Assembly: GCA_017656505.1 (NCBI GenBank)
Contig: JACDNU010000001.1
Location: 1 to 64,000, forward strand
Source of the DNA: Archaeoglobus sp.
GTDB taxonomy: Archaea > Halobacteriota > Archaeoglobi > Archaeoglobales > Archaeoglobaceae
Direction of reading: 5' to 3'
Length of the DNA stretch: 64,000 bases
The notes below the pieces were generated by a model that saw only the letters and a program-made list of their open reading frames with translations, was not told the DNA's origin and did no database searches. Every line of letters begins with the position of its first letter. The stretch's first letter is position 1. Of the stretch, positions 8,848 through 16,940 are shown one piece after another. Both the position numbers and the translations under genes were made by a program.

Positions 8848-9294
8848 ATGAAGGGGAGAGACGTCACAAATAACATCACCAACAACAAGATCCTCATTGT
8901 GGATGGTGATGAAGGGGTACTAGAGATACTAAAGCTCATGCTTGCAGAATACGATTGCATTCCGGCAAAGGATGGAGAGATGGCCATCGAACTTTACACA
9001 AAATTTAAGCCTGCACTGGTTTTGACGGAGATAGTACTACCCAAAATGGATGGTGTGGAAGTCACTAGAAAAATTCTTAAGATTGATCCCGACGCCAAAA
9101 TAGTCGGAGTTACAGCATTTGGGAGCAAGCTGGGGAAAGCTTTGCTTGAAGCTGGAGCGGTTGAATTAATTGACAAACCTTTCAGAAAAGAAGAATTGCT
9201 TAAAATTGTCAATAAGCATCTGAAGGCCAAAAAAGTTGTACGGGCCGGGAGGGATTTGAACCCCCGACCGACGGATCTCTCCGAGGGCTCTTAG
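8848..9294 (+). CDS. Degenerate CheY-like receiver-domain protein
   Basis: A 148-residue single receiver domain. Beta-1 has VDGDE (D19, D21), the switch Thr is T89 (VTAF) and the conserved Lys is K110 (DKPF). The phosphoacceptor position is Glu, not Asp (LVLTEIVLPKMDG, E61, codon GAG), so it is probably not phosphorylated and may mimic the active state. No output domain is present. The last 17 residues (from R132) come from the antisense strand of the tRNA-Lys gene, so the native C terminus has probably been replaced or has always ended there. The ATG at 8848 with AGGTGA upstream is preferred to the TTG at 8845. No histidine kinase is adjacent. Confidence 0.8.
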   Translation: MKGRDVTNNITNNKILIVDGDEGVLEILKLMLAEYDCIPAKDGEMAIELYTKFKPALVLTEIVLPKMDGVEVTRKILKIDPDAKIVGVTAFGSKLGKALLEAGAVELIDKPFRKEELLKIVNKHLKAKKVVRAGRDLNPRPTDLSEGS

Positions 9295-9340
9295 GAAGCT
9301 CTTAAGAGTCCGCTGCTCTGCCTGGCTGAGCCACCGGCCC
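9241..9340 (-). tRNA. tRNA-Lys (CTT) with 26-nt intron
   Basis: Acceptor stem GGGCCGG pairs with CCGGCCC, the D-arm is GCTC/GAGC, the anticodon stem GCGGA pairs with TCCGT, and the T-arm holds TTCAAAT. The anticodon loop reads CTCTTAA, giving CTT. The gene is 100 nt against 74 nt for the folded tRNA. The extra 26 nt (9277-9302) sit after position 37, the canonical site of archaeal bulge-helix-bulge introns. CCA is not encoded. The 3' half overlaps the end of the receiver-domain gene on the other strand. Confidence 0.93.
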
Positions 9341-9538
9341 TTTTTTACATTTAACCTTTTACAGAGCATCCGCCTTTTAGTTGTTTGTGCTTATAAGGGT
9401 TATGGTATCCCGTGTACCAATTTTCTAACTTTCTACCATTCCACGTTTTATTCCACTTTTTTAATGCATACAAACCCATCCCCTATCACCTACCCTAATC
9501 TCTTCATCACCATGGAAAAGCTCTGGTTTTCAAAAGGG

Positions 9539-9549
9539 ATATATATATC
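9539..9549 (+). promoter_or_regulatory. TATA box of secreted protein gene
   Basis: GATATATATAT about 25 bases before the ATG at 9568 is a strong TATA element with leaderless spacing. The 227 bases between the tRNA-Lys gene and this CDS otherwise show only A/T- and pyrimidine-rich sequence. Confidence 0.5.
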
Positions 9550-9567
9550 TGACCCGAAAAAATTTTC

Positions 9568-10638
9568 ATGGGATTCGGAAATGTATCGTTAAAGCTCATT
9601 TTTATAATCACCGGGTTAATCCTCCTTCTCTCACCCGCAAATGCTGCTGTGGTGAGTGTTTACGCCAATTTTGAGCATCTAAAAATCCCTTTCACCCAAT
9701 GGTACCACGGCGGGAATGCTCAAATTGTCGAAGAGAACGGAAACAAGGTTCTTGAGGTTTCAGGGGGGTCTGCTGGAAGAGTTCTGGGAGTTGACGTGCA
9801 GTATGCTCCATACATTCAGCTTCAGTTAGATCTCAAACTACTGAATTCAAGCAATGGATATCTAAGAATTGTAGCATTTGGATATCCGATGAGTTCTGAA
9901 GAGTATAAAGCAGATAGAGAAATTTGCGGGATTTATGTAAACAAAGAGGCAATATTCAGCTTTAACGGATTTCTGAAAAAACTGGTAACGATCGAAAAAG
10001 GCTGGAATACGCTAACCCTGAATCTTAATCTTCAGGATGGAATCGCATCGCTGGAGTATGGGGGCGAGAAATACATCTTCAACGTCCCGCAGACAGAGGG
10101 CAAGTATTTCATTTTCAGGGTGGATCCCGGAACAGAGGCAAGACTGGATGAGATAAACCTCAAGGCAGGGGAGGACTTTAATGAGTTTTTTAACTCCTAC
10201 ACCTTCTCCAAAGCCACTCCACCTCCGATAGAAGGCCCAACGCCGTCTGGAACTGCCGTACAAACTCAAAGTCCGTCTCCAGCCCCATTACCAACCCCAG
10301 ACTTCGATAAGCTCAAAATAATTTTGGACAAAAACTACGAACTCCTTTACAAGACGGAGTACAACTCCCACAACTTCTACATCGTGAAATACTACAACTA
10401 TCTCCCCCCGGGAACTGGAGTTGAGGTTGTAACGGAGCGGGGATTCAAAATCGGAATAGAAGAGAAGGATCTGGTCAAGAACATTCTCGACACCCTCGAT
10501 ACTTCAGATGTTGAAAAAGAGCTGCTCTATCGCTCATGGGAAGACAGACAGAATGGAATTATAACCGTTTACGTAAGCGTTATCGCATTCTTGCTGTTCC
10601 TTCTCGGCCTTCTGGCAGTGATAGTCTGGAAAGCGTAA
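9568..10638 (+). CDS. Exported, C-terminally anchored protein of unknown function
   Basis: A 356-residue protein I do not recognise. It has a signal peptide (hydrophobic LIFIITGLILLLS then PANA), an extracellular beta-rich region of roughly 190 residues that resembles a LamG/jelly-roll-like fold in its strand pattern, a Pro/Ser/Thr-rich linker (ATPPPIEGPTPSG... to about residue 245), a second globular part of about 75 residues, and a C-terminal transmembrane helix ending VIVWKA. This is the layout of an archaeal surface protein anchored by its C terminus. It is monocistronic with its own promoter. Function and ligand are unknown. Confidence 0.7.
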   Translation: MGFGNVSLKLIFIITGLILLLSPANAAVVSVYANFEHLKIPFTQWYHGGNAQIVEENGNKVLEVSGGSAGRVLGVDVQYAPYIQLQLDLKLLNSSNGYLRIVAFGYPMSSEEYKADREICGIYVNKEAIFSFNGFLKKLVTIEKGWNTLTLNLNLQDGIASLEYGGEKYIFNVPQTEGKYFIFRVDPGTEARLDEINLKAGEDFNEFFNSYTFSKATPPPIEGPTPSGTAVQTQSPSPAPLPTPDFDKLKIILDKNYELLYKTEYNSHNFYIVKYYNYLPPGTGVEVVTERGFKIGIEEKDLVKNILDTLDTSDVEKELLYRSWEDRQNGIITVYVSVIAFLLFLLGLLAVIVWKA

Positions 10639-10691
10639 TACGTAAATTAAAATGTAATGGAATGTAAGGGAATGTAAAATCAAGACGTAAC

Positions 10692-12188
10692 CTAAGAACC
10701 TTTGTAAAATCTCAGGCGGTGGAGTTTTCCATTCGGCCCATAAACAGGAACGTTACCAGGCATAGGATTCAAATTCACCTTTCTTTGGAACTCGGTCTGA
10801 GACTGCCAGGCTGAAGAATTGATTGCAAGCACACCCTTGTAGAATTTCGCGCCATAAGTATGGACGTGGCCGGTATGAATGACATCCGGAATCTCATCAA
10901 TGACAAGTAGATCTTCTTTCTCGGGGGCTAACGGAGATCTTCCCCCATATATCGGAACAAGATGCCTCCTTTTCAAAATCTCCACTATGGCTTCCACCGG
11001 ATTCGAATAATCAAGCCTCGGAATTTTCAGAATTATGTCATCAAAGCTTCTCCCGTGATATACAAGCACCTTTATCCCATCTACATCGACCCATGCTGGG
11101 TTACCCACGTGAATCACGTTTTTCGGGAAGAGAGAGGCAAACTCCTTTGGCAATGCTGGCTGGGGTTCCGCCTGCCTTACCGCATCGTGGTTGCCGGGTG
11201 AGAGGATTATTTTGATTTTCTTTGGGATTCCATCCATGTGTTCTGCCGCTTCCTCATACTGGCCATAGATGTCTATGATTCTCAGCTCTTTGTCCTGTCC
11301 TGGATAGATTCCGACCCCATCGACCACGTCCCCAGCGATGAAAATGCACTTCACCTTCTCAGCTAACTCTCTCATGTACTCATTCCCAACCTCACCATTT
11401 AGCCATTTGATGAAAAGATTCCATGACTCCTCTAAAAAGGCGTTGCTACCGAAATGGATATCAGAGGTGAAAACTATCGCAAAATCCTTGTTCGGTCTTT
11501 TTCCGTTTTGGGGAAGATCAGGAAAGATGATTCGGTTGGCAATAAGATTTTTGCCCTTGAGTATGCCAGAGACTGCCAAAACCTCCTCTCCGAGGAGCTC
11601 TGATGCAATTTCCCTCAGCTTTCCGGTAGCAATAACATTTATCCTACCAGTTTTGTCCTCGAGCTCAATCAAATAATTCCCACTTGAGGTTTCCCTCACA
11701 CCACAAACGATTCCTATTATCTCCGCTTCCTTCGGTTTTATTTTCGACAAGCTTGCAATTGGAATTGACTTTACCCTTCTCCTCAGGATGTTTGCAAGCT
11801 TATCGAAGCGAGAGTTGAAATGACAGACAAAATCCTCGATTCCTCCCTCGCATGAAGAATTGCCTGTAATGTCTTTCTCAACCTTTATCTTTACATCTTT
11901 TTTCGAATCCAAGTCATAGCCATAAGAGTCAAAGGAGTTGTAAACATCCATTTTTGGTTTGTTTCTTATCAGATCTTGCAAGGATTCTGGAGTAACAACC
12001 GCCCCTCTGCTCGTCATGGAGATCTTATCGATTAAGCTGTCTAAACTCTCAACATTTAAGCTTTCAAGCCTTTCAAGCATCCTGACAGCCTTTGGATGGA
12101 TGTTGAGTCCTCTTTCTGCAAATTTTGAAACTATATCCAGTGAGCTCAAGCCTACATCATTCGAACTCTTGATTTCCACCTTTACCAC
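10692..12188 (-). CDS. polB: DNA polymerase II (PolD) small subunit DP1
   Basis: 498 residues. The C-terminal half is a calcineurin-like phosphoesterase with TSDIHFGS, GDVVDGVG, SPGNHD, VYHGRS and HTGHVHTYG in order, which form the Mn-dependent 3'-5' exonuclease site of DP1. Upstream of it is an OB-fold (IIGIVCGVRETSSGNYLIELEDKTG). The N-terminal 80 residues are helical, as in euryarchaeal DP1. It partners the DP2 catalytic subunit, not in this window, in the replicative PolD. The GTG start follows a strong GAGGAGG site. It is divergent from the signal peptidase. Confidence 0.95.
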   Translation of the reverse strand: MVKVEIKSSNDVGLSSLDIVSKFAERGLNIHPKAVRMLERLESLNVESLDSLIDKISMTSRGAVVTPESLQDLIRNKPKMDVYNSFDSYGYDLDSKKDVKIKVEKDITGNSSCEGGIEDFVCHFNSRFDKLANILRRRVKSIPIASLSKIKPKEAEIIGIVCGVRETSSGNYLIELEDKTGRINVIATGKLREIASELLGEEVLAVSGILKGKNLIANRIIFPDLPQNGKRPNKDFAIVFTSDIHFGSNAFLEESWNLFIKWLNGEVGNEYMRELAEKVKCIFIAGDVVDGVGIYPGQDKELRIIDIYGQYEEAAEHMDGIPKKIKIILSPGNHDAVRQAEPQPALPKEFASLFPKNVIHVGNPAWVDVDGIKVLVYHGRSFDDIILKIPRLDYSNPVEAIVEILKRRHLVPIYGGRSPLAPEKEDLLVIDEIPDVIHTGHVHTYGAKFYKGVLAINSSAWQSQTEFQRKVNLNPMPGNVPVYGPNGKLHRLRFYKGS

Positions 12189-12264
12189 TCCAACCTCCTC
12201 TATTCATTTCAAAACTTCTCTCGAAATATCTTTTGTCCATCGTGAAAGTGACTTATTTCGATAC

Positions 12265-12274
12265 GTTTAAATTA
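12265..12274 (+). promoter_or_regulatory. TATA box of signal peptidase gene
   Basis: GTTTAAATTA lies about 28 bases upstream of the ATG at 12297 in the 108-base divergent region shared with the polB (DP1) gene. Confidence 0.45.
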
Positions 12275-12296
12275 CTCCTCCTGTTCCCTGATTTAC

Positions 12297-12827
12297 ATGG
12301 ATAGAAGCTCGCTGATCAATCTTGGCAAGGATATCCTTTCAACGCTCATCATAGTCGGTGTGATAGTCGGGCTGGGAATTCTCCTCACAGGAACCTGGCC
12401 CTTCATGGTGGCCGTGGAATCGGGAAGCATGGAACCAAACATGCATCGAGGAGACGTTATTTTCCTAGTTAGTCCAGACAGAGCTGGAATCATCACCTAT
12501 GTTGAGGGTGTCCAGAAAGGATATAAAAGTTTTGGAAACTACGGCGACGTTATTGTTTATAAGCCGAACGGTGATGGTAAGCGTACTCCAATAATCCATA
12601 GGGCTTTAGCTTATGTGCACAAAGGTGACTATATTCCGGTAAGAGTTGGTAGCTCCGTTTATCTCACAAAGAACATCGCATCCAAAGACGGTTATGTAAC
12701 CCAAGGAGACCACAATCCCATTCCCGACCAGCCCTACGTCTCTGAACCTGTTCAAAAAGAATGGATAATCGGAGTTGCTAAATTCAGGATTCCATACATT
12801 GGTTACTTCAGGCTGATTTTCAGGTAG
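12297..12827 (+). CDS. Signal peptidase I, archaeal/ER type
   Basis: 176 residues with one N-terminal transmembrane helix, then the catalytic Ser in VESGSMEPNMHRGD (S44) and a His in PIIHRAL (H101) where bacterial enzymes have Lys; YVTQGDHN supplies the Asp. This Ser-His form is typical of archaeal and SEC11-type signal peptidases, which remove Sec signal peptides on the outer face of the membrane. It is followed after five bases by the LysO-like pair, so the three genes may be co-transcribed. Confidence 0.92.
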   Translation: MDRSSLINLGKDILSTLIIVGVIVGLGILLTGTWPFMVAVESGSMEPNMHRGDVIFLVSPDRAGIITYVEGVQKGYKSFGNYGDVIVYKPNGDGKRTPIIHRALAYVHKGDYIPVRVGSSVYLTKNIASKDGYVTQGDHNPIPDQPYVSEPVQKEWIIGVAKFRIPYIGYFRLIFR

Positions 12828-12832
12828 AAACC

Positions 12833-13114
12833 ATGATCGAGTATTTACTTTCCCTAGTGTTAGGTTTCACAGCCGGTTTCTTGATTGAGAGACTGAAAGG
12901 GGTGGGGAGGGAGAAAGAATTTCTTTCGAAGGGCATGACTGCAAGTCTTTTCTTCCTGATTTTCTTCCTCGGTTTGGACATAGGAAGAAAGCTGGATCTT
13001 TCAGAGATGATTCAAGTCGGTAAGTTGTCAATAGTTTTCGCTGTTATGACGATGGTCTTCAGCTACACAGCCTCTAAAATCCTTCTGAGGGGGTTTAGAT
13101 GTTCGTCGCGTTAG
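12833..13114 (+). CDS. LysO-like transporter, N-terminal part (DUF340 family)
   Basis: A 93-residue membrane protein with three predicted helices and the motif FLGLDIGRKL. It resembles the N-terminal third of the LysO/YbjE lysine exporter family, which is usually one chain of about 300 residues. The next ORF encodes the remaining two thirds and overlaps this one by 16 bases in a different frame. The two may be separate subunits or the products of an ancestral split; sequencing error is possible but both halves have sensible starts and stops. Substrate is inferred from the family only. Confidence 0.65.
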   Translation: MIEYLLSLVLGFTAGFLIERLKGVGREKEFLSKGMTASLFFLIFFLGLDIGRKLDLSEMIQVGKLSIVFAVMTMVFSYTASKILLRGFRCSSR

Positions 13115-13686
13115 TTCTACTAATCCTTGTGGCAGGCATAGCTATCGGATCGATATCAAAATCATTAGCCTTTGATTTTGGAGAGTACATCCACTGGATT
13201 CTAATATTCTTCATCTTCCTAATTGGTATGGATCTCGGACTTATGGAGTCAAGAATGGAGAAGATAAAGAAATCATGGAAAATCGGTAGTCTGATTGCAG
13301 CAGGAACCGTTACAGGCTCGCTTTTTGCTGGAGTCATTCTGCATTACTTTTTAAGCATCCCCCTTTTGCTTGCCGCAAGTGTCGCAGCGGGGATGGGGTG
13401 GTATTCGTTGACAGGCCCGTTTTTGGCAAAAACAGCAGGAGCTTTTGCAGGAGCCCTCGGATTTACATCTAACTTTCTAAGAGAGGTACTAACGTTCATC
13501 TTTTACCCAAAGATGAAAGATAAAACTTCTGCAATCTCTATAGGCGGTGCGACAACGATGGACACGACCCTACCTTTAATAGCCAGATTCTCAAGCTCCG
13601 AGAATGCATTAGTTGCCTTCATCCACGGATTTTTCATCTCAGCTCTCGCGCCAATTCTGCTTTCGATTCTCTCAAGTTTGATGTAA
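13099..13686 (+). CDS. LysO-like transporter, C-terminal part (DUF340 family)
   Basis: A 195-residue polytopic protein. FLIGMDLGLMES repeats the motif of the preceding short ORF, and VAAGMGWYSLTGPFL, LGFTSNFLREVLTFIFYP and GGATTMDTTLPLIAR are hallmarks of the lysine exporter LysO C-terminal domain. Starting with ATG at 13099, it overlaps the upstream ORF by 16 bases. Together they total 288 residues, close to intact LysO. Lysine export would be the family role; other cationic substrates are possible. Confidence 0.78.
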   Translation: MFVALVLLILVAGIAIGSISKSLAFDFGEYIHWILIFFIFLIGMDLGLMESRMEKIKKSWKIGSLIAAGTVTGSLFAGVILHYFLSIPLLLAASVAAGMGWYSLTGPFLAKTAGAFAGALGFTSNFLREVLTFIFYPKMKDKTSAISIGGATTMDTTLPLIARFSSSENALVAFIHGFFISALAPILLSILSSLM

Positions 13687-13749
13687 AAATGAGGCTGAAA
13701 ATGAGGCCGAAAGACTGAAATTTAAAGCTAAAAACAAAAAACAAACAGA

Positions 13750-14157
13750 TTAGACCATATTCTTCCTTATCCACCTAATGATGTCCCCTTTGGGTATTGC
13801 TCCAACGATTTTGTCAACCGGTTTTCCGTTTCTGAAGAAAATTAAAGATGGAATTGCTGTTATCGCATATCTATTCGCTATTCCCTGTTCCTCTGAAGTA
13901 TTGAGTTTGCCAAAAACAACATCTCCAGCATATTCCTTTGCGAGATCCTCGATCGTTGGAGCAATTAATCTGCACGGAGCACACCACTCCGCCCAGAAAT
14001 CAACAACCACGTACTTGTATTTCTTCAAAACTTCATTAAAGTTTGAGGAGTTTAGAGTTATGGGATGATCGGGAAATTCCACCTTTGGCTTCTCTCCAAG
14101 CATTTTTTCCATCATTTCTTTCATTTTTTTCTGTCTGATCTTCTCCAATTCGTCCAT
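13750..14157 (-). CDS. trxA: Thioredoxin with N-terminal helical extension
   Basis: 135 residues. A classic thioredoxin fold with active site WAEWCAPCRLIAPT and the cis-proline in AITAIPSL. It carries about 25 extra N-terminal residues rich in Lys, Glu and Met (KKMKEMMEKMLGEKPK) ahead of the first strand, so it may form a short helix or coiled coil. It is a cytoplasmic dithiol/disulfide oxidoreductase. No reductase is adjacent. Confidence 0.92.
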   Translation of the reverse strand: MDELEKIRQKKMKEMMEKMLGEKPKVEFPDHPITLNSSNFNEVLKKYKYVVVDFWAEWCAPCRLIAPTIEDLAKEYAGDVVFGKLNTSEEQGIANRYAITAIPSLIFFRNGKPVDKIVGAIPKGDIIRWIRKNMV

Positions 14158-14315
14158 GCAAAGAGGTTGTCCCTCTGATTTTTGAAGGTTTCGGAATTTG
14201 TATGGATGGTGAAAACCCGTGTGAAAGCCGGAGAGGATTGGTTGAGGTTGTCTGGGGAATCAATTGAAAATCAATTAGAGAAGTTATTTCTACCAAAACC
14301 CCGCAGCTTTTTAGC

Positions 14316-15473
14316 ATGTCGAACCTCCGCAGGTCAAATCTTGGCAGGTCAAACTTTAGGCCAGACCTTAGCTTCATAAAAGATCCAATGTTTCTAACAT
14401 TCCTGCTGATTTTGACTATCCTTTCCCTCCTCTTTCCAGGAGAGATTCGGGAATATCCCAAATTTGTGGACTGGAGGACGATTCTTGCTTTGACAGGGTT
14501 GCTCATACTGACTACAGGCGTAAGGGAGAGTGTTTATTTTCTAATCTTAGCAAAAAAGACTCTAAGAAGGATTAGCTCCGAGAGAGGACTTGGATTGTCG
14601 CTCGTTATACTAACATTTCTGCTCTCACCAATTTTGACCAATGACATAGCGCTTTTTATCACAATTCCGCTAACGTTAAGCCTTCAAGAACTTTTAGATG
14701 TGAAACTCAGTAAACTGAGTAGATTGATTGTTCTAGAAGTAATCGCAGCCAATGCTGGCTCAACCCTAACCCCGATCGGCAACCCTCAAAACCTCTTCCT
14801 GTGGCATAGCTGGGATGTTTCATTCCTGTTTTTTGTGGAGAAGATGCTACCACTTACTGCATTGCTCTTCTTCTCTCTCATTTTCTTTGCCGTAGTGACC
14901 TTCAAAAAAGATGATCTGGCTTTTGCAAGCGATTTCAGATTGCAAGAACCAGTTGATAGAAGGCTTTTTAGCCTTTCTTTTGGGTTAATGGTAATATACG
15001 TTCTTGCTCTGGAAGTTAGGGTATCACAGTACCTGCTACCCTTTATCATCCTCATTTTTCTGGTTTTCTACAGAAAAGTTCTTAAAAAAGTTGACTGGTT
15101 ATTGCTGCTGATCTTCGTGATCGTTTTCATAGACTTCCACCTTCTATCGATGGTGGAGCTGATTCAAGATGCTGTGAATTCGTTCAGCCTTACTCCAGCA
15201 AACGTTTTCATTCTTTCGATTTTCACATCTCAGCTCATGAGCAATGTTCCTGCAGCAATATTCATCTCAAAGTTCTCCCACCACTGGTTAGCAATATGTT
15301 ACGGAGTAAATCTGGGAGGGAATGGTGTAGTTCTCGCATCCTTCGCCAACTTAATTGCTCTCCGATTATCAAAGAGTAAGGGAATCCTCATCGACTTTCA
15401 CAAAATCTCGCTGCCATACCTTCTTCTAACCGGAATTGTTGCATATTTACTATTCTTCGGATTTAATATTTAA
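14316..15473 (+). CDS. ArsB/NhaD-type (ion transporter superfamily) permease
   Basis: A 385-residue membrane protein with about 10-11 helices. SPILTNDIALFITIPLTL and AANAGSTLTPIGNPQNLFLW in the N-terminal half, and SNVPAAIFISKFS with GVNLGGNGVVLASFANLIAL in the C-terminal half, match the two inverted repeats of the ArsB/NhaD/CitMHS superfamily. Substrate could be arsenite, a dicarboxylate or Na+/H+; no arsenical resistance gene is adjacent. The first 20 residues include the repeat SNLRRSNLGRSNF, arising from a near-tandem DNA repeat at the gene start, so the true start may be downstream near MFLTFLL. Confidence 0.82.
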   Translation: MSNLRRSNLGRSNFRPDLSFIKDPMFLTFLLILTILSLLFPGEIREYPKFVDWRTILALTGLLILTTGVRESVYFLILAKKTLRRISSERGLGLSLVILTFLLSPILTNDIALFITIPLTLSLQELLDVKLSKLSRLIVLEVIAANAGSTLTPIGNPQNLFLWHSWDVSFLFFVEKMLPLTALLFFSLIFFAVVTFKKDDLAFASDFRLQEPVDRRLFSLSFGLMVIYVLALEVRVSQYLLPFIILIFLVFYRKVLKKVDWLLLLIFVIVFIDFHLLSMVELIQDAVNSFSLTPANVFILSIFTSQLMSNVPAAIFISKFSHHWLAICYGVNLGGNGVVLASFANLIALRLSKSKGILIDFHKISLPYLLLTGIVAYLLFFGFNI

Positions 15474-15502
15474 AAGGGAGTTTAAAAACTAAAACTTTAA
15501 AA

Positions 15503-16855
15503 CTATCCTAAAATTTTCTTTACACTCTGGATGCCTTTCTCAAGTAATTCCTTAGCTTTATCGGGAGATTTAGCCTCAGCGAAAACCCTCACTATGGGCT
15601 CAGTGCCTGAAGGTCTTATAAGAATCCATCCGTCATCATAATCAAGCCTAGCTCCATCGGTGAAGTTCGCCTTTGGGAATTCCTCTTTAAGGCCGGTTAA
15701 AAGCTTGAGCTTATCCCTGCAGGGCAGCTTCTCTTTTAGGGTATAGTACTTCGGAATGTCCTTCACAAGCTCAGAAATCGGCTTTTGCTCGCTCGCCATA
15801 AGCTCAAGAACCTTTGCAGCGCTCATGGCTCCATCTCTCGTCAGCTGGAACTCTGGGAAAATCAAGCCGCCGTTCCCTTCCCCACCAAAAACCGCATTCA
15901 CCTCTTTCATAACCTTAACTACAACCGGAGAGCCGACAGCCGTATAAACGATTTCCCCTCCAGCCCCGTTTACAGCATCCTCAACACACTTGGAGCTCGA
16001 AACGGGGGTTACGACTTTCCCCCCACCCTTCATCGTTACGTAGTACTTCGCCATCAGGGCGAGCATGACATCTTCGGAAATGAAATTGCCCTTTTCATCA
16101 ACGAAGGTTGCTCGATCAGCATCTCCGTCATGGGCGATGCCTAAGTCGGCCGAAACCTGCTTCACGACCTCCTTAAGAAAGCCGACGTTTTTCTCCTCAG
16201 GCTCGGGATTTCGCTGGGGGAAGCTTCCATCTGGATGGGCATTTATGCTTATTACCTCACATCCAAGCTCTTTGAGGAGTTGGGGGGAAGTAAAGCATGC
16301 AGCCCCATTCCCGCAATCAACAACAACCCTGAATTTTCGCGAGACTATGAGATCGACATCAACCCTCTCCTTTACACCATCTATGTAAAATCTGTTGCAT
16401 TCGCTGCTGAAAATCTGGCCAACCTCGTTCCATCTTGCAGTCCTAAACTCCTTGCTCTTGTAGATCCTTTCACTCTCCTCATCCATCTCCCTCGTGAATT
16501 CCGTTCCATCGGAATGGACGAATTTTATTCCATTGTACTCCCTCGGATTGTGGCTTGCCGTAACTATGACTCCTCCCGTGGCGTTCGTTTCCTTTACGTA
16601 ATACTGAAGAGCTGGAGTGGGGGCTACGCCAAGATCGACGGCATCGCTTCCAACGGATGTAATTCCTGCGAGAACGGCACACTTCAGCATCTGAGAAGAG
16701 ATCCTCGCATCCGTTGCAACAGCTATCCTGCCCTTCCTCATCGTCCCGATTACTCTTCCAAGATTGAGGGCCATGTCGGCGGTTAGCTCCTCATTTGCAA
16801 TTCCTCTAACTCCATTGGTGCCGAAAAGCTCTCCCGCCCCACCTATTCGAGTCAT
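15503..16855 (-). CDS. glmM: Phosphoglucosamine mutase / phosphomannomutase family (GlmM-like)
   Basis: 450 residues with all four loops of the alpha-D-phosphohexomutase family in order: catalytic phosphoserine TASHNPREYNG, Mg loop HDGDADRA, sugar loop GGEGNGGLIFPE and phosphate loop RPSGTEPIVRVF. The N terminus LFGTNGVRGIANEELTADMA is closest to archaeal GlmM-type enzymes, which interconvert glucosamine-6-P and glucosamine-1-P for UDP-GlcNAc synthesis. Phosphomannomutase or phosphoglucomutase activity cannot be excluded. It is convergent with the permease gene. Confidence 0.87.
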   Translation of the reverse strand: MTRIGGAGELFGTNGVRGIANEELTADMALNLGRVIGTMRKGRIAVATDARISSQMLKCAVLAGITSVGSDAVDLGVAPTPALQYYVKETNATGGVIVTASHNPREYNGIKFVHSDGTEFTREMDEESERIYKSKEFRTARWNEVGQIFSSECNRFYIDGVKERVDVDLIVSRKFRVVVDCGNGAACFTSPQLLKELGCEVISINAHPDGSFPQRNPEPEEKNVGFLKEVVKQVSADLGIAHDGDADRATFVDEKGNFISEDVMLALMAKYYVTMKGGGKVVTPVSSSKCVEDAVNGAGGEIVYTAVGSPVVVKVMKEVNAVFGGEGNGGLIFPEFQLTRDGAMSAAKVLELMASEQKPISELVKDIPKYYTLKEKLPCRDKLKLLTGLKEEFPKANFTDGARLDYDDGWILIRPSGTEPIVRVFAEAKSPDKAKELLEKGIQSVKKILG

Positions 16856-16940
16856 AAAAAAAGTAGAGAAAAGGAGTTTAAAAACAATTCGAATTTAAGA
16901 TTGAGTTTTGGTAATTGAATTGTAAAAAATTGTAAAAAAT

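Noticed and set aside
9166-9369. 67-aa minus-strand ORF over the tRNA-Lys gene
   Set aside because: It is a translation of the tRNA and its flank; the tRNA explains the open frame.
14182-14379. 65-aa ORF between thioredoxin and permease
   Set aside because: Lacks a domain and overlaps the permease start; repeated CAGGTCAAA units explain it.
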